Assembly: GCF_003865095.1 (NCBI RefSeq) | Contig: NZ_BHYK01000005.1 | Coordinates: forward strand, 62,001-126,000 | Direction: 5' to 3' | Length of the DNA stretch: 64,000 nucleotides | From: Clostridium tagluense | GTDB lineage: Bacteria; Bacillota; Clostridia; Clostridiales; Clostridiaceae | Shown: positions 26,994 to 37,823 of the stretch, piece after piece | Layout: each line of letters starts with the position of its first letter | Position numbering within the stretch: position 1 is the first letter of the stretch | The notes under the pieces: model-generated | Seen by the model: only the letters and a program-made list of their open reading frames with translations | Told to the model about the DNA's origin: nothing | Database searches by the model: none | Translations under genes and position numbers: made by a program

Positions 26994-28076
26994 ATGAATG
27001 ATTATGATATATGGTTTTCACTAGCTAAATTAGCCCCTAAAGTTAAGCTGAAATTAATAAATGATTTCCATGACACAGAAAAAATATGGTATTATAGTGT
27101 ACGTAGCAAAAAAACAGAATATTTTAAAAATAATTTAATGGATATACTAAATAATGCCTGGAATGAAATTGAAATTGCTAATATAAAAACAAGCTTAGAA
27201 ATAAATGAAATAAAATCAATATCCTATCACGAAGATAGATATCCTAAGAAATTAAAAAATTATGAGGATGCACCATTTGCATTATTTTATAAAGGGAACA
27301 TAACGCCCATAAATGAAGGATATAATATTTCTATAGTGGGAGCAAGGAAGTATTCAAATTACGGAAAGGATGTTACTAAAATTATATGCAAAGATTTATG
27401 TGCTAATAACATTAATATTATTAGTGGAATGGCTAGGGGAATTGATACTTTTGCTCATGAGAGCTGTTTAGATAATGAAGGTTATACTTGTGCAGTTTTG
27501 GGCTCGGGCCTTGATATAGTGTACCCTAAAGAAAACTTTAAAATTTTCAATAAAATAGTCCAAAAAGGCTGCGTTATTTCAGAATTTTTACCAGGAACAC
27601 CGCCATATGCCTACAATTTTCCACTAAGGAACAGAATAATAAGCGCTCTAAGTGATATTATTATAGTAATAGAGGCTGGTGAGAAAAGTGGGTCCCTAAT
27701 TACAGCAAATTTAGCTCTTGAGCAAGGTAAAGATGTTATGGCTGTTCCAGGGTCTATATTTTCAGCGGAAAGTAAAGGAACAAACAAATTAATTAAAGAT
27801 GGAGCCTTCCCATTGACATCCGCAAATGATATATTTAATTTAATTGGAATAGAAATGAAAAATCAAAATGAGACCATTGTAAGGTCTTTTAATAGTGAAA
27901 TTCATAGTGGAGTATATAGCATTATAAATGATACTCCGTTACATATTAACGATATTATTAGAATAACTAACATTGACATAAAACAATTATATGAGGTATT
28001 ATTTGAAATGCAGATTAAAAATGAAATATTATGTTTATCAGGAAACTATTATGTAAGAGTAAACAACAAAATATAA
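26994..28076 (+). CDS. dprA: DNA processing protein DprA
   Basis: DprA loads RecA on incoming single-stranded DNA during transformation. The Rossmann-like fold shows SIVGARKYSNYG (about residue 111), SGMARGIDTFAHESCL, AVLGSGLDIVYPKEN, RNRIISALSD and VPGSIFSAESKGTN. A helix-turn-helix-like C-terminal domain follows. The length of 360 residues is normal. It lies between the ComM-like gene and topA with short spacing. Many clostridia keep it although natural competence is rarely shown in them. Confidence 0.96.
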   Translation: MNDYDIWFSLAKLAPKVKLKLINDFHDTEKIWYYSVRSKKTEYFKNNLMDILNNAWNEIEIANIKTSLEINEIKSISYHEDRYPKKLKNYEDAPFALFYKGNITPINEGYNISIVGARKYSNYGKDVTKIICKDLCANNINIISGMARGIDTFAHESCLDNEGYTCAVLGSGLDIVYPKENFKIFNKIVQKGCVISEFLPGTPPYAYNFPLRNRIISALSDIIIVIEAGEKSGSLITANLALEQGKDVMAVPGSIFSAESKGTNKLIKDGAFPLTSANDIFNLIGIEMKNQNETIVRSFNSEIHSGVYSIINDTPLHINDIIRITNIDIKQLYEVLFEMQIKNEILCLSGNYYVRVNNKI

Positions 28077-28110
28077 GTTAAAGATATAATACATTGATGG
28101 AGGGGATAAG

Positions 28111-30222
28111 ATGGGACAAAAACTTGTTATAGTTGAGTCACCAGCAAAAGCTAAAACTATAAAAAAATATTTAGGTAGTAATTATATAGTTGAGGCGTCC
28201 ATGGGACATGTTAGAGATTTGCCAAAGAGTCAATTAGGGGTTGATACAGAAAATAATTATCAACCTAAATATATAACTATTCGTGGTAAAGGCGAACTAC
28301 TTGATAAATTAAGAAAAGAAGCAAAAAAATGTGACAAAATTTACTTGGCTACTGACCCTGATAGAGAAGGTGAAGCTATAGCTTGGCATCTAGCAAAAGC
28401 CTTGAAGATAGATGACAAAGAAAAATGCAGAATAGAATTTAATGAGATAACAAAAGCAGCTGTTAAAAATGCTATAAAAACTCCAAGAGTAATAAATGCA
28501 ACTCTAGTAGATGCGCAACAAGCAAGGCGTATACTGGATAGATTAGTTGGATATGAAATTAGTCCTATACTTTGGAGAAAAGTTAAATGGGGACTTAGCG
28601 CTGGGCGTGTTCAATCAGTTACGCTTAAAATAATCTGTGATAGACAAAAAGAAATAGAAAAATTCATCACTAAAGAGTATTGGAGCATAGAATGTCAGCT
28701 CTTTAAGGGCGGAGATAAACAGAAGCTAAATGTTAAATTAACTTCTAAGGGTGGAGAAAAAATTGAAATAAATTCTAAAGAAGAAAGCGAGATTATTATT
28801 AATTCACTTAATGAAAAAGAGTTTATTGTAAGCAAGATAAAAAGATTATCTAAAAGTAAAAATCCACTACCACCATTTACAACAAGTACCCTTCAACAAG
28901 ACGCATACAGAAAACTTAATTTTGCAACTAAAAGAACTATGTCTATTGCGCAAGAATTGTATGAAGGCATGGAGATAGAAGGACATGGGACAGTAGGACT
29001 AATTACATATATGAGAACTGATTCCACTAGAATATCTGAAGAAGCCCAAATAAATGCAAAAGACTTTATTTGTAGTAAGTATGGGGAGCAATACTATCCC
29101 GGTACTCCTAGAATATTTAAAAGTAAAAAAAATATACAAGATGCTCATGAAGCTATTAGACCTTCTTATGTTGAAATAACGCCAGAAATAGCGAAAAAGA
29201 CTCTAAAAGCTCCACAATATAAGCTGTATACAATGATTTGGAATAGATATGTATCAAGCCAAATGGCATCATGTTTACTTGACACTATTTCTATAGACAT
29301 TATTAACGGAGAATATATGCTTAAGGCATCCGGGTCTAAAGTAGCCTTTGATGGATTTAGAAAAATTTATAATGAAGAGCTTGATGAAGAAGAAAATAAT
29401 TTGAAAATTTCAGAATTGAATGAAGATGATATTCTACAAAGTGAAAAAACTGAAGGGAAACAGCATTTTACGCAACCGCCTGCAAAATATTCAGAGGCAT
29501 CTCTAGTGAAATCATTAGAAGAAAATGGTATAGGCAGACCGAGTACTTATGCACCAATTATTACAACTCTCCTAAACAGGAGATATGTAGAAAAAGATAA
29601 AAAAACATTGGAAGTAACAGAACTGGGGCATATAGTAAATAACATTGTAAGTGAATATTTCAAACAAATAGTGGATATTGAATTTACAGCACAAATGGAG
29701 AATAATTTAGATTTTATAGAAGAAGGACAAGAAAAGTGGCAAAATATAGTTGATGAATTTTTTACGCCACTAAAAAAAGATATTGAAATTGCTGAAAAAG
29801 AGATAGCTAAAATTACCATTGAGGATGAAGTTACAGAGGTAGAATGCGATAAATGTGGTAAGTTCATGGTAATAAAACATGGGAGATTTGGAGATTTTTT
29901 GGCATGCCCTGGGTATCCAGAGTGCAAAAATACAAAAGCAATTACTAAAGAGTTAGAAGTTCCTTGCCCTAAATGTGGAGGGAAAATTTTAGAACGAAGA
30001 AGTAAGAAGGGCACTAAATTCTACGGATGTAGTAATTATCCAGAGTGTGATTTTGTAAGTTGGTTTGAACCCACTGAAATAAAATGTTCTGTGTGTGGTG
30101 TGTATATGTTAAAAAGGTATAGCAAAACTAAAGGGGAATATATGGAATGTTCAAATAAAGAATGTAAACACAAGGAATACAAAGTAGAGGAGAATACCGA
30201 AGAAAATGCCGAAGAAAAGTAA
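28111..30222 (+). CDS. topA: DNA topoisomerase I
   Basis: TopA relaxes negative supercoils by a type IA strand-passage mechanism. The Toprim domain is at the N-terminus (KLVIVESPAKAKTIKKYLG, TDPDREGEAIAWHL); the catalytic tyrosine is in ITYMRTDSTR (about residue 300). The C-terminal 130 residues carry three C4 zinc ribbons (CDKCGKF, CPKCGGKI and CSVCGVYM), the last followed by an acidic tail. At 703 residues it is complete. The gene follows dprA by 34 bases. Confidence 0.97.
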   Translation: MGQKLVIVESPAKAKTIKKYLGSNYIVEASMGHVRDLPKSQLGVDTENNYQPKYITIRGKGELLDKLRKEAKKCDKIYLATDPDREGEAIAWHLAKALKIDDKEKCRIEFNEITKAAVKNAIKTPRVINATLVDAQQARRILDRLVGYEISPILWRKVKWGLSAGRVQSVTLKIICDRQKEIEKFITKEYWSIECQLFKGGDKQKLNVKLTSKGGEKIEINSKEESEIIINSLNEKEFIVSKIKRLSKSKNPLPPFTTSTLQQDAYRKLNFATKRTMSIAQELYEGMEIEGHGTVGLITYMRTDSTRISEEAQINAKDFICSKYGEQYYPGTPRIFKSKKNIQDAHEAIRPSYVEITPEIAKKTLKAPQYKLYTMIWNRYVSSQMASCLLDTISIDIINGEYMLKASGSKVAFDGFRKIYNEELDEEENNLKISELNEDDILQSEKTEGKQHFTQPPAKYSEASLVKSLEENGIGRPSTYAPIITTLLNRRYVEKDKKTLEVTELGHIVNNIVSEYFKQIVDIEFTAQMENNLDFIEEGQEKWQNIVDEFFTPLKKDIEIAEKEIAKITIEDEVTEVECDKCGKFMVIKHGRFGDFLACPGYPECKNTKAITKELEVPCPKCGGKILERRSKKGTKFYGCSNYPECDFVSWFEPTEIKCSVCGVYMLKRYSKTKGEYMECSNKECKHKEYKVEENTEENAEEK

Positions 30223-30291
30223 AATCGAGGTAAAATCACCATATTTTTTAATAAATTTATAAATATTATGTCGAAATTTATGAAAACACTG

Positions 30292-30320
30292 TTGATATAG
30301 AATGAATACTATGATATTAT
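30292..30320 (+). promoter_or_regulatory. Sigma-A promoter of codY
   Basis: TTGATA (30292-30297) and TATTAT (30315-30320) stand 17 bases apart. The leader would be about 130 bases long; I see no convincing CodY box in it. Confidence 0.75.
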
Positions 30321-30459
30321 TAAATAGAGAAGGAACGATTCTAAAAATTTAAAATATTTTGATTTCTATCTATTCAGAAGTAGTTTTTGAAAAAGTTGCT
30401 TTATGAGTTGGGTTAAATAATATAGATTGTGTTTTATAACATAAACGAGGAGGAATATT

Positions 30460-31233
30460 GTGTCACTATTAGCTAAAACAAGAATGTTAAATAAAATATT
30501 GCAAAAATCAGGAACAGAGCCTGTAGTTTTTGATGATATTTGTAATTTGCTAAGCGATGTACTACAGTGTAGTGTGTATATCATTAGCAGAAGAGGGAAA
30601 ATACTTGGTTATAATTTATCAAGCGGATATGAATGTGATATTATGAAAGATGAAATTATAAAAAACATGAGGTTCCCAGAAAATTACAATAATAGTTTAC
30701 TTAATATCAATGAAACAAGAGAAAATCTTACTAACAAAAAAAACTGTGTATTCGAAGATAGTAAGGGATGTGCAATAGAAAATAAAATAACAACAATTGT
30801 GCCGATAAATGGAAATAGAGAAAGACTAGGTACTCTTTTACTTGCAAGATTTGATAAAGATTTTACAGATGAAGATTTAGTTTTAGTTGAATATAGTGCT
30901 ACTATAGTTGGTCTTGAAATTTTGAGATCGAAAAATGATTTGATAGAGGAAGAAGCAAGGAAGAAAGCTGTAGTACAACTTGCTATTGGAACTTTATCCT
31001 ATTCAGAACTCGAGGCAGTACAACATATTTTTAACGAATTAGATGGTACTGAAGGATTGCTAGTAGCATCTAGAATAGCAGATAAAGTTGGAATAACGAG
31101 GTCTGTTATAGTCAATGCACTTAGAAAATTTGAAAGTGCAGGAGTAATAGAATCAAGATCACTTGGAATGAAGGGTACTCATATTAAAATTTTAAATGAT
31201 AAACTAATGGACGAACTTAAAAAAATAAAATAG
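30460..31233 (+). CDS. codY: Global transcriptional regulator CodY
   Basis: CodY senses branched-chain amino acids and GTP and controls nutrient use, sporulation and often virulence. An N-terminal GAF domain (about 1-155) is followed by a winged helix-turn-helix with the recognition part [21 protein letters not shown] (as two adjoining halves) and GMKGTHIKI. The start is GTG at 30460 with GAGGAGG upstream, giving 257 residues. It sits between topA and rpsB, has its own promoter and is closed by a strong terminator. Confidence 0.97.
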   Translation: MSLLAKTRMLNKILQKSGTEPVVFDDICNLLSDVLQCSVYIISRRGKILGYNLSSGYECDIMKDEIIKNMRFPENYNNSLLNINETRENLTNKKNCVFEDSKGCAIENKITTIVPINGNRERLGTLLLARFDKDFTDEDLVLVEYSATIVGLEILRSKNDLIEEEARKKAVVQLAIGTLSYSELEAVQHIFNELDGTEGLLVASRIADKVGITRSVIVNALRKFESAGVIESRSLGMKGTHIKILNDKLMDELKKIK

Positions 31234-31238
31234 ATTGA

Positions 31239-31271
31239 GTCAGGGCAATGAGGCCCTGACCCATTTTTTTT
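31239..31271 (+). terminator. Terminator after codY
   Basis: GTCAGGGC (31239-31246) and GCCCTGAC (31253-31260) form a perfect eight-base G/C-rich stem, followed by a run of nine T. Confidence 0.88.
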
Positions 31272-31387
31272 TGTTTTTTAAAGTATAAATATTTATTAAA
31301 TGAGCATTTTAATAAATGTATTATTTTTAAATTCTATTAAAAATCCTTTAGTCGATTAAAAGTTTTTAGTTTTATTGAAAATTTTTA

Positions 31388-31416
31388 TTGAATAGATATT
31401 TAGCATGTGATACAAT
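31388..31416 (+). promoter_or_regulatory. Sigma-A promoter of rpsB-tsf
   Basis: TTGAAT (31388-31393) and TACAAT (31411-31416) have a 17-base spacer. The leader of about 100 bases holds CCAATATTTGG and, around the ribosome binding site, AGTAA/TTACT arms that enclose two GGAGG sequences; control by S2 itself is possible. Confidence 0.65.
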
Positions 31417-31522
31417 AAGTCCGTGAGAAAATACACACATTGCTTGATTATGGAAGGGTGCCAATATTTGGTCTTCAATAAGATGATAGTAATGGAGGTA
31501 AAAACCAAGGAGGTTACTATTA

Positions 31523-32224
31523 ATGGCAGTTATTTCAATGAAACAATTATTAGAGGCAGGTGTTCATTTTGGACATCAAACTAGAAGATGGAACCCTAAG
31601 ATGGCTCCCTACATATTTACAGAAAGAAACGGAATATACATTATCGATTTACAAAAAACAGTTAGAAAAATCGATGAGGCATATGACTTTATTAAATCTG
31701 TATCTGAAGAAGGTAAGGATATCCTATTCGTAGGAACAAAAAAACAAGCTCAAGAAGCTATTAAATTTGAAGCTATAAGATCAGGAATGCATTTTGTAAA
31801 CAATAGATGGTTAGGCGGAATGTTAACAAACTTCAAAACAATTAAAACAAGAATACAAAGATTAGAAGAATTATATAAAATTGAAGAAGATGGAGTTTTT
31901 GAAGTTCTTCCTAAAAAAGAAGTTAGTAAACTTTTAAATGAAAGAGAAAAACTAGAAAAGAATTTAGGCGGAATCAGAAGTATGGATGCGAATAAAATTG
32001 GAGCTCTATTTATCGTAGACCCAAGAAAAGAAAAAAATGCAATCTCTGAAGCTAAAATTCTTGGAATCCCTGTAGTTGCTATAGTTGATACTAACTGTGA
32101 TCCAGATGAAGTTGATTATGTAATTCCAGGTAATGATGATGCTATAAGAGCAGTTAAATTAATAACTGAAAGATTAGCTGATGCTATTATAGAAGGAAGA
32201 CAAGGCGAACAATTAGCTGAATAA
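31523..32224 (+). CDS. rpsB: 30S ribosomal protein S2
   Basis: S2 binds late to the small subunit and is needed for S1 function and mRNA binding. The sequence [22 protein letters not shown] and [14 protein letters not shown] motifs are diagnostic. It has 233 residues with a normal AAGGAGG site. tsf follows 137 bases later, the universal rpsB-tsf pair. Confidence 0.98.
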   Translation: MAVISMKQLLEAGVHFGHQTRRWNPKMAPYIFTERNGIYIIDLQKTVRKIDEAYDFIKSVSEEGKDILFVGTKKQAQEAIKFEAIRSGMHFVNNRWLGGMLTNFKTIKTRIQRLEELYKIEEDGVFEVLPKKEVSKLLNEREKLEKNLGGIRSMDANKIGALFIVDPRKEKNAISEAKILGIPVVAIVDTNCDPDEVDYVIPGNDDAIRAVKLITERLADAIIEGRQGEQLAE

Positions 32225-32270
32225 TAGTAACTATATTTATCTAATAAGAATAGTAGCTATATTTATCTAA
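32224..32270 (+). repeat. Two tandem 21-base repeats between rpsB and tsf
   Basis: The sequence ATAGTARCTATATTTATCTAA occurs at 32224-32244 and 32250-32270, with a 26-base period and a single A/G difference. The first copy starts at the last base of the rpsB stop codon. Confidence 0.85.
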
Positions 32271-32361
32271 AACATAATTATGAAATAACATTTGAGGGGT
32301 AGGTGGAAGTTAATTCTTTCATTTACCTTTTAAGTTAGATAGGAATAGGAGGAAATAAATA

Positions 32362-33282
32362 ATGATTACTGCAAGCATGGTTAAAGAGTTAAGAGAAAGA
32401 ACTGGGGCTGGAATGATGGATTGTAAAAGAGCTCTAAGTGAAACAGAGGGTGATATGGAGAAAGCCATTGAACTTTTAAGAGAAAAAGGGTTAGCAGCAG
32501 CAGCTAAAAAAGCTGGAAGAATAGCTGCAGAAGGATTAGTATGTACATCTATTTCAGAAGATATGAAGTCTGGATCTATTGTAGAAGTTAACTGTGAAAC
32601 AGATTTCGTTGCTGATAATGAAGATTTTGTTACTGTAGCAAAAAACGTAGCAATTCAAGCAGCACAAACTTCTTCAACTACTATTGATGAATTTGTTTCA
32701 GAAAAATACATAGCTGATGGAGCAATTACTATTAATGATGCTGTTACAGCACTAATAGCAAAATTGGGCGAGAACATGTCTGTGAGAAGATTTCAAAAGT
32801 TTGCTATTGAAAAAGGTATAGTTCAAAGTTATATACATGGTGGCGGAAGAATAGGAGTTTTAGTAGAACTAGCTTGCGAGAAACAAGATGACGCGTTAAT
32901 TCAAATTGCTAAAGATGTTGCAATGCAAATAGCAGCTGCTAGTCCACTATTCTTAGATAATACATGCGTTGATCATGAAACTTTAGAAAAAGAAAAAGAA
33001 ATATACAGGGTTCAAGCTTTAAACGAAGGAAAACCAGAAAAAATCGTTGAAAAAATGGTTATGGGTAGAGTGAATAAATATTATAAAGAAGTTTGTTTGC
33101 TTGAACAAGTTTGGGTTAAAAACGCTGACTATACTATTACGAAATATCTTCAAGAAGAATCTGCAAAACTTGGTGCTGAAATAAAGATAACAAGATTTGT
33201 AAGATTTGAAAGAGGCGAAGGAATAGAAAAGAAGGAAGAAAACTTTGCTGAAGAAGTTCAAAGACAAGTGCAAGGTAAATAA
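32362..33282 (+). CDS. tsf: Elongation factor Ts
   Basis: EF-Ts exchanges GDP for GTP on EF-Tu. The N-terminal UBA-like domain contains [18 protein letters not shown], the core region has [16 protein letters not shown], and the C-terminal part ends in a Lys/Glu-rich tail. At 306 residues it is of normal size. GGAGG stands before the ATG. A terminator follows, so rpsB-tsf forms a separate unit from pyrH-frr. Confidence 0.97.
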   Translation: MITASMVKELRERTGAGMMDCKRALSETEGDMEKAIELLREKGLAAAAKKAGRIAAEGLVCTSISEDMKSGSIVEVNCETDFVADNEDFVTVAKNVAIQAAQTSSTTIDEFVSEKYIADGAITINDAVTALIAKLGENMSVRRFQKFAIEKGIVQSYIHGGGRIGVLVELACEKQDDALIQIAKDVAMQIAAASPLFLDNTCVDHETLEKEKEIYRVQALNEGKPEKIVEKMVMGRVNKYYKEVCLLEQVWVKNADYTITKYLQEESAKLGAEIKITRFVRFERGEGIEKKEENFAEEVQRQVQGK

Positions 33283-33289
33283 TAATTAA

Positions 33290-33315
33290 AGGGAACACTG
33301 CGTGTTCTCTTTTTT
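33290..33315 (+). terminator. Terminator after tsf
   Basis: AGGGAACAC (33290-33298) pairs with GTGTTCTCT (33302-33310) in nine pairs, one G-T, around a TGC loop; six T follow. Confidence 0.8.
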
Positions 33316-33326
33316 AAAATAAGTAA

Positions 33327-34076
<750 letters not shown>

Positions 34077-34097
34077 CAATAATATGGAGGGAATTCT

Positions 34098-34655
34098 ATG
34101 ATTAAGGGAATTATTAGTATTGCTGATGAAAAAATGAATAAAACTATTGCAGTTTTAAAACATGAGTTTGAAAGTATGAAAGCAGGAAGAGCAAATCCTA
34201 AAATGCTAGATAGGGTTCAGGTTGAATGTTATGGTAGTTTTGTGCCACTAAGTCAACTAGCAAACATTTCTGCACCAGAACCTAGAGTATTGCTTATTCA
34301 GCCTTGGGATAAATCATCTATGAAAGATATAGAAAAAGCTATATTGAAATCTGATTTAGGATTAAACCCATCAAATGATGGTTCAGCGATTAGATTGATT
34401 ATTGCTGAACTTACTGAGGAAACAAGAAAAGCGCTGCTTAAAACTGTTAAGAAAGCAGGAGAAGATGCTAAAGTAGCCATAAGGTCTATTAGGCGAGACG
34501 CTAATGATAAAATTAAGGCTTTGAAAAAAAACAATGAAGTTACTGAGGATGAAGTGAAAAAATCAGAAGATACCATCCAAAAGGAAACAGATAAATTTAT
34601 TAAAGAAGTAGACAAAATGATAGACACTAAAGAAAAACAAATAATGGTAGTTTAG
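34098..34655 (+). CDS. frr: Ribosome recycling factor
   Basis: RRF splits post-termination ribosomes together with EF-G. The long three-helix bundle and the conserved GRANPKMLDRVQVECYGS and ALLKTVKKAGEDAKVAIRSI segments identify it. It has 185 residues. Its TAG stop overlaps the first arm of a very long hairpin that fills the gap to uppS. Confidence 0.98.
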   Translation: MIKGIISIADEKMNKTIAVLKHEFESMKAGRANPKMLDRVQVECYGSFVPLSQLANISAPEPRVLLIQPWDKSSMKDIEKAILKSDLGLNPSNDGSAIRLIIAELTEETRKALLKTVKKAGEDAKVAIRSIRRDANDKIKALKKNNEVTEDEVKKSEDTIQKETDKFIKEVDKMIDTKEKQIMVV

Positions 34656-34710
34656 TATATAATTTTAAATAGAACCTGCAGTTATGCAGGTTCTATTTAA
34701 AATTATACTA
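34654..34710 (+). terminator. Very long hairpin between frr and uppS
   Basis: A 22-base perfect stem closed by a GTTA loop (34659-34680 with 34685-34706) extends by four more pairs after a two-base bulge. The G/C-rich tip AGAACCTGCA/TGCAGGTTCT could terminate, but there is no clean T tract behind it, so it may instead stabilise or process the mRNA. Confidence 0.55.
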
Positions 34711-34736
34711 TAACTAATAAAAAGGAGAGAATTTTA

Positions 34737-35504
34737 TTGAAAAAATTATTCGCTTTTTTTAAAAAAGATAAAAATATAAGTACTAATATTGATTTAGATA
34801 TGAAAAGAATACCTGCGCATATTGCTATTATAATGGATGGAAATGGAAGATGGGCCAAGCAACGTAATCTTCCTAGAGCACTTGGGCATAAGGCTGGCGT
34901 AGAAACAATAAGAAAAATTGTAAAAGAATGTAACAAACTAGGGGTTAAATATTTAACACTATATGCATTTTCTACTGAAAATTGGAATAGGCCAATGCAA
35001 GAAATAGATGCACTAATGAAATTATTAGTAGAATATTTAAAAAATGAATTCGAGGAATTAAACGCTAATGATGTTGTTATCAATTCTATTGGCAACATAT
35101 CAAAGTTACCAAGGATATGTAGAGTGGAACTGGACAATGCTTATGAAAAAACAAAGAATAATAAAGGCTTAGTTTTAAATTTAGCTTTAAATTACGGTGG
35201 AAGAAACGAGATAGTGGATGCTGTAAAAGAAATTTCACTAGATTTAATTAACAAAAAAATATCAAAGGATGAAATAACTGAAGAGTTATTTTCAAAATAT
35301 ATGTATACGGGGGAAATGCCAGATCCAGATCTTATAATAAGGCCTAGCGGGGAGCTTCGATTAAGCAACTTTTTACTTTGGCAAAGCGCATACTCAGAAT
35401 TTTGGTTTTCAGATATCAATTGGCCAGATTTTAATGAGAAGCATCTAACACTTGCAATAGTAGATTACCAAAAAAGAGACAGAAGATTTGGAAAGGTTAA
35501 ATAG
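34737..35504 (+). CDS. uppS: Undecaprenyl diphosphate synthase
   Basis: UppS adds isopentenyl units in cis to farnesyl diphosphate, making the C55 carrier lipid for peptidoglycan. The signature HIAIIMDGNGRWAKQR, with the catalytic Asp, is near residue 25, and RPSGELRLSNFLLWQ is near the end. The start is TTG at 34737 behind AAGGAGAG; an ATG 21 codons on (MKRIPAHIAIIM) is a weaker alternative. cdsA follows after 11 bases. Confidence 0.96.
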   Translation: MKKLFAFFKKDKNISTNIDLDMKRIPAHIAIIMDGNGRWAKQRNLPRALGHKAGVETIRKIVKECNKLGVKYLTLYAFSTENWNRPMQEIDALMKLLVEYLKNEFEELNANDVVINSIGNISKLPRICRVELDNAYEKTKNNKGLVLNLALNYGGRNEIVDAVKEISLDLINKKISKDEITEELFSKYMYTGEMPDPDLIIRPSGELRLSNFLLWQSAYSEFWFSDINWPDFNEKHLTLAIVDYQKRDRRFGKVK

Positions 35505-35515
35505 GGGAGAAAATT

Positions 35516-36322
35516 ATGAATAATAGATATATAGGAGCACTTATTCTAGCACCGCTAATAATATTTTTATTTTTAGGGGGAGATTACCTAAAATATCTTG
35601 TAATGGTACTTTCACTTTTGGGTATGTATGAATTCTACAAAGTTTCTAGGAAAAAACACTATAAGCCCATGGGACTTATAGGATATATTTTATGTATAGG
35701 ATATTACTTAAACATGGGAAATGATTTTTCAAGTAGTTTTAATATATACATTTTGATAGGGGCAATTTTCTTGATGTTATGTGTTCCTGTGATTTATACA
35801 AATTATAATTTTGTGGATGTGGCTATAACTATATTCGGTTTTTTGTATGTGGCAGTGTTTTTTAGCTTTATAGTATTTACAAATAGTAAACCCTATGGTG
35901 GATATTTAGTATGGATTATATTTATTTGCTCATGGGTTTGTGATACCTCAGCTTACTACTCTGGAAGATTTTTTGGTAAAGGAGGTATTCATAAGCTATG
36001 CCCTAAAGTTAGCCCTAATAAAACAATTGAGGGTTCGATTGGAGGCTTACTTGGAAGTACTATAGGGTGCACAATTTATGGTTATGCTATTTCAAAATAT
36101 GGTGTTCCTATTCAATTATATCATTTCGTTATAATTGGTGTTCTTTGTGGCATTGTTGGACAATTTGGAGATTTAATTGCTTCATCTATAAAAAGATTTG
36201 TAGGAGCTAAAGATTATAGTAGTCTTATACCGGGACATGGCGGAATTTTGGATCGGTTTGATAGTATTCTATTTGTGTCCGTGGGAGCATTTTATTACAT
36301 TACATTTGTATTAGGATTATAA
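35516..36322 (+). CDS. cdsA: Phosphatidate cytidylyltransferase CdsA
   Basis: CdsA makes CDP-diacylglycerol from phosphatidate and CTP, the branch point to all phospholipids; pgsA at 62369 uses its product. Several hydrophobic segments cover the protein, and the CDP-DAG synthase signature is seen as DTSAYYSGRFFGKGGIHKL, SPNKTIEGSIGG and the C-terminal HGGILDRFDS. It has 268 residues. It is coupled closely to uppS and followed by a 326-base gap before dxr. Confidence 0.96.
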   Translation: MNNRYIGALILAPLIIFLFLGGDYLKYLVMVLSLLGMYEFYKVSRKKHYKPMGLIGYILCIGYYLNMGNDFSSSFNIYILIGAIFLMLCVPVIYTNYNFVDVAITIFGFLYVAVFFSFIVFTNSKPYGGYLVWIIFICSWVCDTSAYYSGRFFGKGGIHKLCPKVSPNKTIEGSIGGLLGSTIGCTIYGYAISKYGVPIQLYHFVIIGVLCGIVGQFGDLIASSIKRFVGAKDYSSLIPGHGGILDRFDSILFVSVGAFYYITFVLGL

Positions 36323-36648
36323 ATTCACATAATGTTTAAAAAAACATATATTTAGCAGAATGCAAAAAACTATTCGTAGTTATTATTAACTTAATTGAAT
36401 AATTGGCATTGGCGAAAATATATGATTTTATATTTCAAAGTAATATTTGCACTGATTATGGAATTATACTACATATATAATAATATCTTATATAATAGGA
36501 AATGTTGCTACTCGCTTTATTTTAGTAGATAAATATGTTATATTAAATGCTGTATAATAAGGTAAAACTAATATTGTAGATTCGAAGAAGATAAATAGCT
36601 ACGCAAGTGATGATTTAATTATAGCAATACACGAATGGAGAGATTTGC
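36323..36648 (+). promoter_or_regulatory. Long non-coding gap and leader of dxr
   Basis: No credible gene lies in these 326 bases. TATAAT with a preceding TG (36551-36558) is a possible extended -10 that would start transcription near 36565, at the edge of the 50-base repeated element. Several other A/T-rich -10-like motifs make the promoter call uncertain. No clear cdsA terminator is visible. Confidence 0.45.
36569..36618 (+). other. 50-base leader element, copy B (before dxr)
   Basis: An ungapped match to 23979-24028 at 41 of 50 positions. The stem GTAG (36576-36579) with CTAC (36599-36602) replaces GCAG with CTGC in copy A, keeping the pair by changing both bases (C-G to T-A). It ends 31 bases before the dxr start. 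Neither copy encodes a conserved peptide: in the frame GAA GAA GAT, copy B stops two codons later. Confidence 0.6.
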
Positions 36649-37809
36649 ATGAAGAAGGTTACTATTTTAGGAGTTACGGGGTCCATAGGAACTCAAACTT
36701 TAGATGTTATTCGAAATGATATTAATAATTTTGATATTGTAGGAATATCTGCTAATACAAATTGGGAAAAAATTATACCCATCATAGAGGAATTTAAACC
36801 TAAATATGTTGCCATGATGGACAGGGAAGCTTCAGTGAAACTTGAAAAACATTGCAGGGAGAAAAATTATTCAACAGAAATTTTGCAAGGACTGGAAGGC
36901 TTAAACTATATAAGCACACTAGCAGAAGTTGATGTTGTAGTAACATCAGTTGTAGGCATGATAGGACTTGTTCCTACTATAAAAGCTATAAATGCTGGAA
37001 AAGACATCGCTTTAGCTAATAAGGAAACACTAGTGGCGGCTGGTGGACTTGTAATGGAGGCAGCTAGAAAAAACCATGTAAATATTTTACCGGTTGATTC
37101 AGAACATGGTGCTATTTTTCAATGTCTTCAAGGTAATAGGTTAGAGAATGTTAATAAAATAATACTAACTGCATCAGGTGGACCATTTAGAGGGAAAAGC
37201 AAACAGCAATTAGTGGAAATAAAACCGGAAGAGGCGCTAAAACACCCCAAATGGAATATGGGCAAAAAAGTGTCTATTGATTCTTCAACGCTTATGAATA
37301 AAGGGCTTGAAGTTATAGAGGCACACTGGTTATTTGGTGTAGATTACGAAAATATACAAGTAGTAGTTCATCCTCAAAGTATAATACATTCTATGGTAGA
37401 ATATGTAGATGGAAGTGTAATAGCGCAACTAAGTTCTACTGACATGAGATTACCTATTCAATATGCAATTAACTATCCTGAAAGAAATAACGCTGTTATT
37501 GATAAGTTAGATTTTTATAATATGGGTAATTTGACTTTTGAAAAGCCAGATATGGATACTTTCAAATGTCTTAAATTAGCTTATAGCGCAGGAAGAATGG
37601 GCGGTAATATGCCTGCTATAATGAATGCAGCTAATGAAGTAGCGGTTGAATTATTCTTAGATTATAAAATAAAGTATCTTCAAATAGAATATATTATAGA
37701 AAAATGTATGAATAAATTTGAGCACCAAACCAGGCCTAATTTAGAAGAAATTTTAGAAATTGATTTAAGGGTAAGAGAATACGTAAGAAATAATTATGAT
37801 AAAGAATAG
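36649..37809 (+). CDS. dxr: 1-deoxy-D-xylulose 5-phosphate reductoisomerase
   Basis: Dxr converts DXP to methylerythritol 4-phosphate with NADPH, the committed step of the non-mevalonate isoprenoid pathway. The NADPH site [14 protein letters not shown] is N-terminal; metal and substrate residues lie in [14 protein letters not shown] and [18 protein letters not shown]. It has 386 residues. rseP follows after 14 bases and ispG next, a typical Firmicutes cluster. Confidence 0.97.
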   Translation: MKKVTILGVTGSIGTQTLDVIRNDINNFDIVGISANTNWEKIIPIIEEFKPKYVAMMDREASVKLEKHCREKNYSTEILQGLEGLNYISTLAEVDVVVTSVVGMIGLVPTIKAINAGKDIALANKETLVAAGGLVMEAARKNHVNILPVDSEHGAIFQCLQGNRLENVNKIILTASGGPFRGKSKQQLVEIKPEEALKHPKWNMGKKVSIDSSTLMNKGLEVIEAHWLFGVDYENIQVVVHPQSIIHSMVEYVDGSVIAQLSSTDMRLPIQYAINYPERNNAVIDKLDFYNMGNLTFEKPDMDTFKCLKLAYSAGRMGGNMPAIMNAANEVAVELFLDYKIKYLQIEYIIEKCMNKFEHQTRPNLEEILEIDLRVREYVRNNYDKE

Positions 37810-37823
37810 AGAGGAGAATTACT

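Noticed and set aside
29547-30014. A 155-codon minus-strand open frame inside topA
   Set aside because: It mirrors the strongly conserved zinc-ribbon part of topA, has no known protein features and no ribosome binding site; it is a by-product of the plus-strand codons.
30321-30459. CodY self-binding site in the codY leader
   Set aside because: The best T/A palindrome (AGTTTTTGAAAAAGT, about 30379-30393) has about five mismatches to the AATTTTCWGAAAATT consensus, which is close to chance in A/T-rich DNA.
31494-31590. Short open frame starting upstream of rpsB (ATG 31494)
   Set aside because: It overlaps rpsB in another frame and has no ribosome binding site; the GGAGG sequences belong to the rpsB leader.
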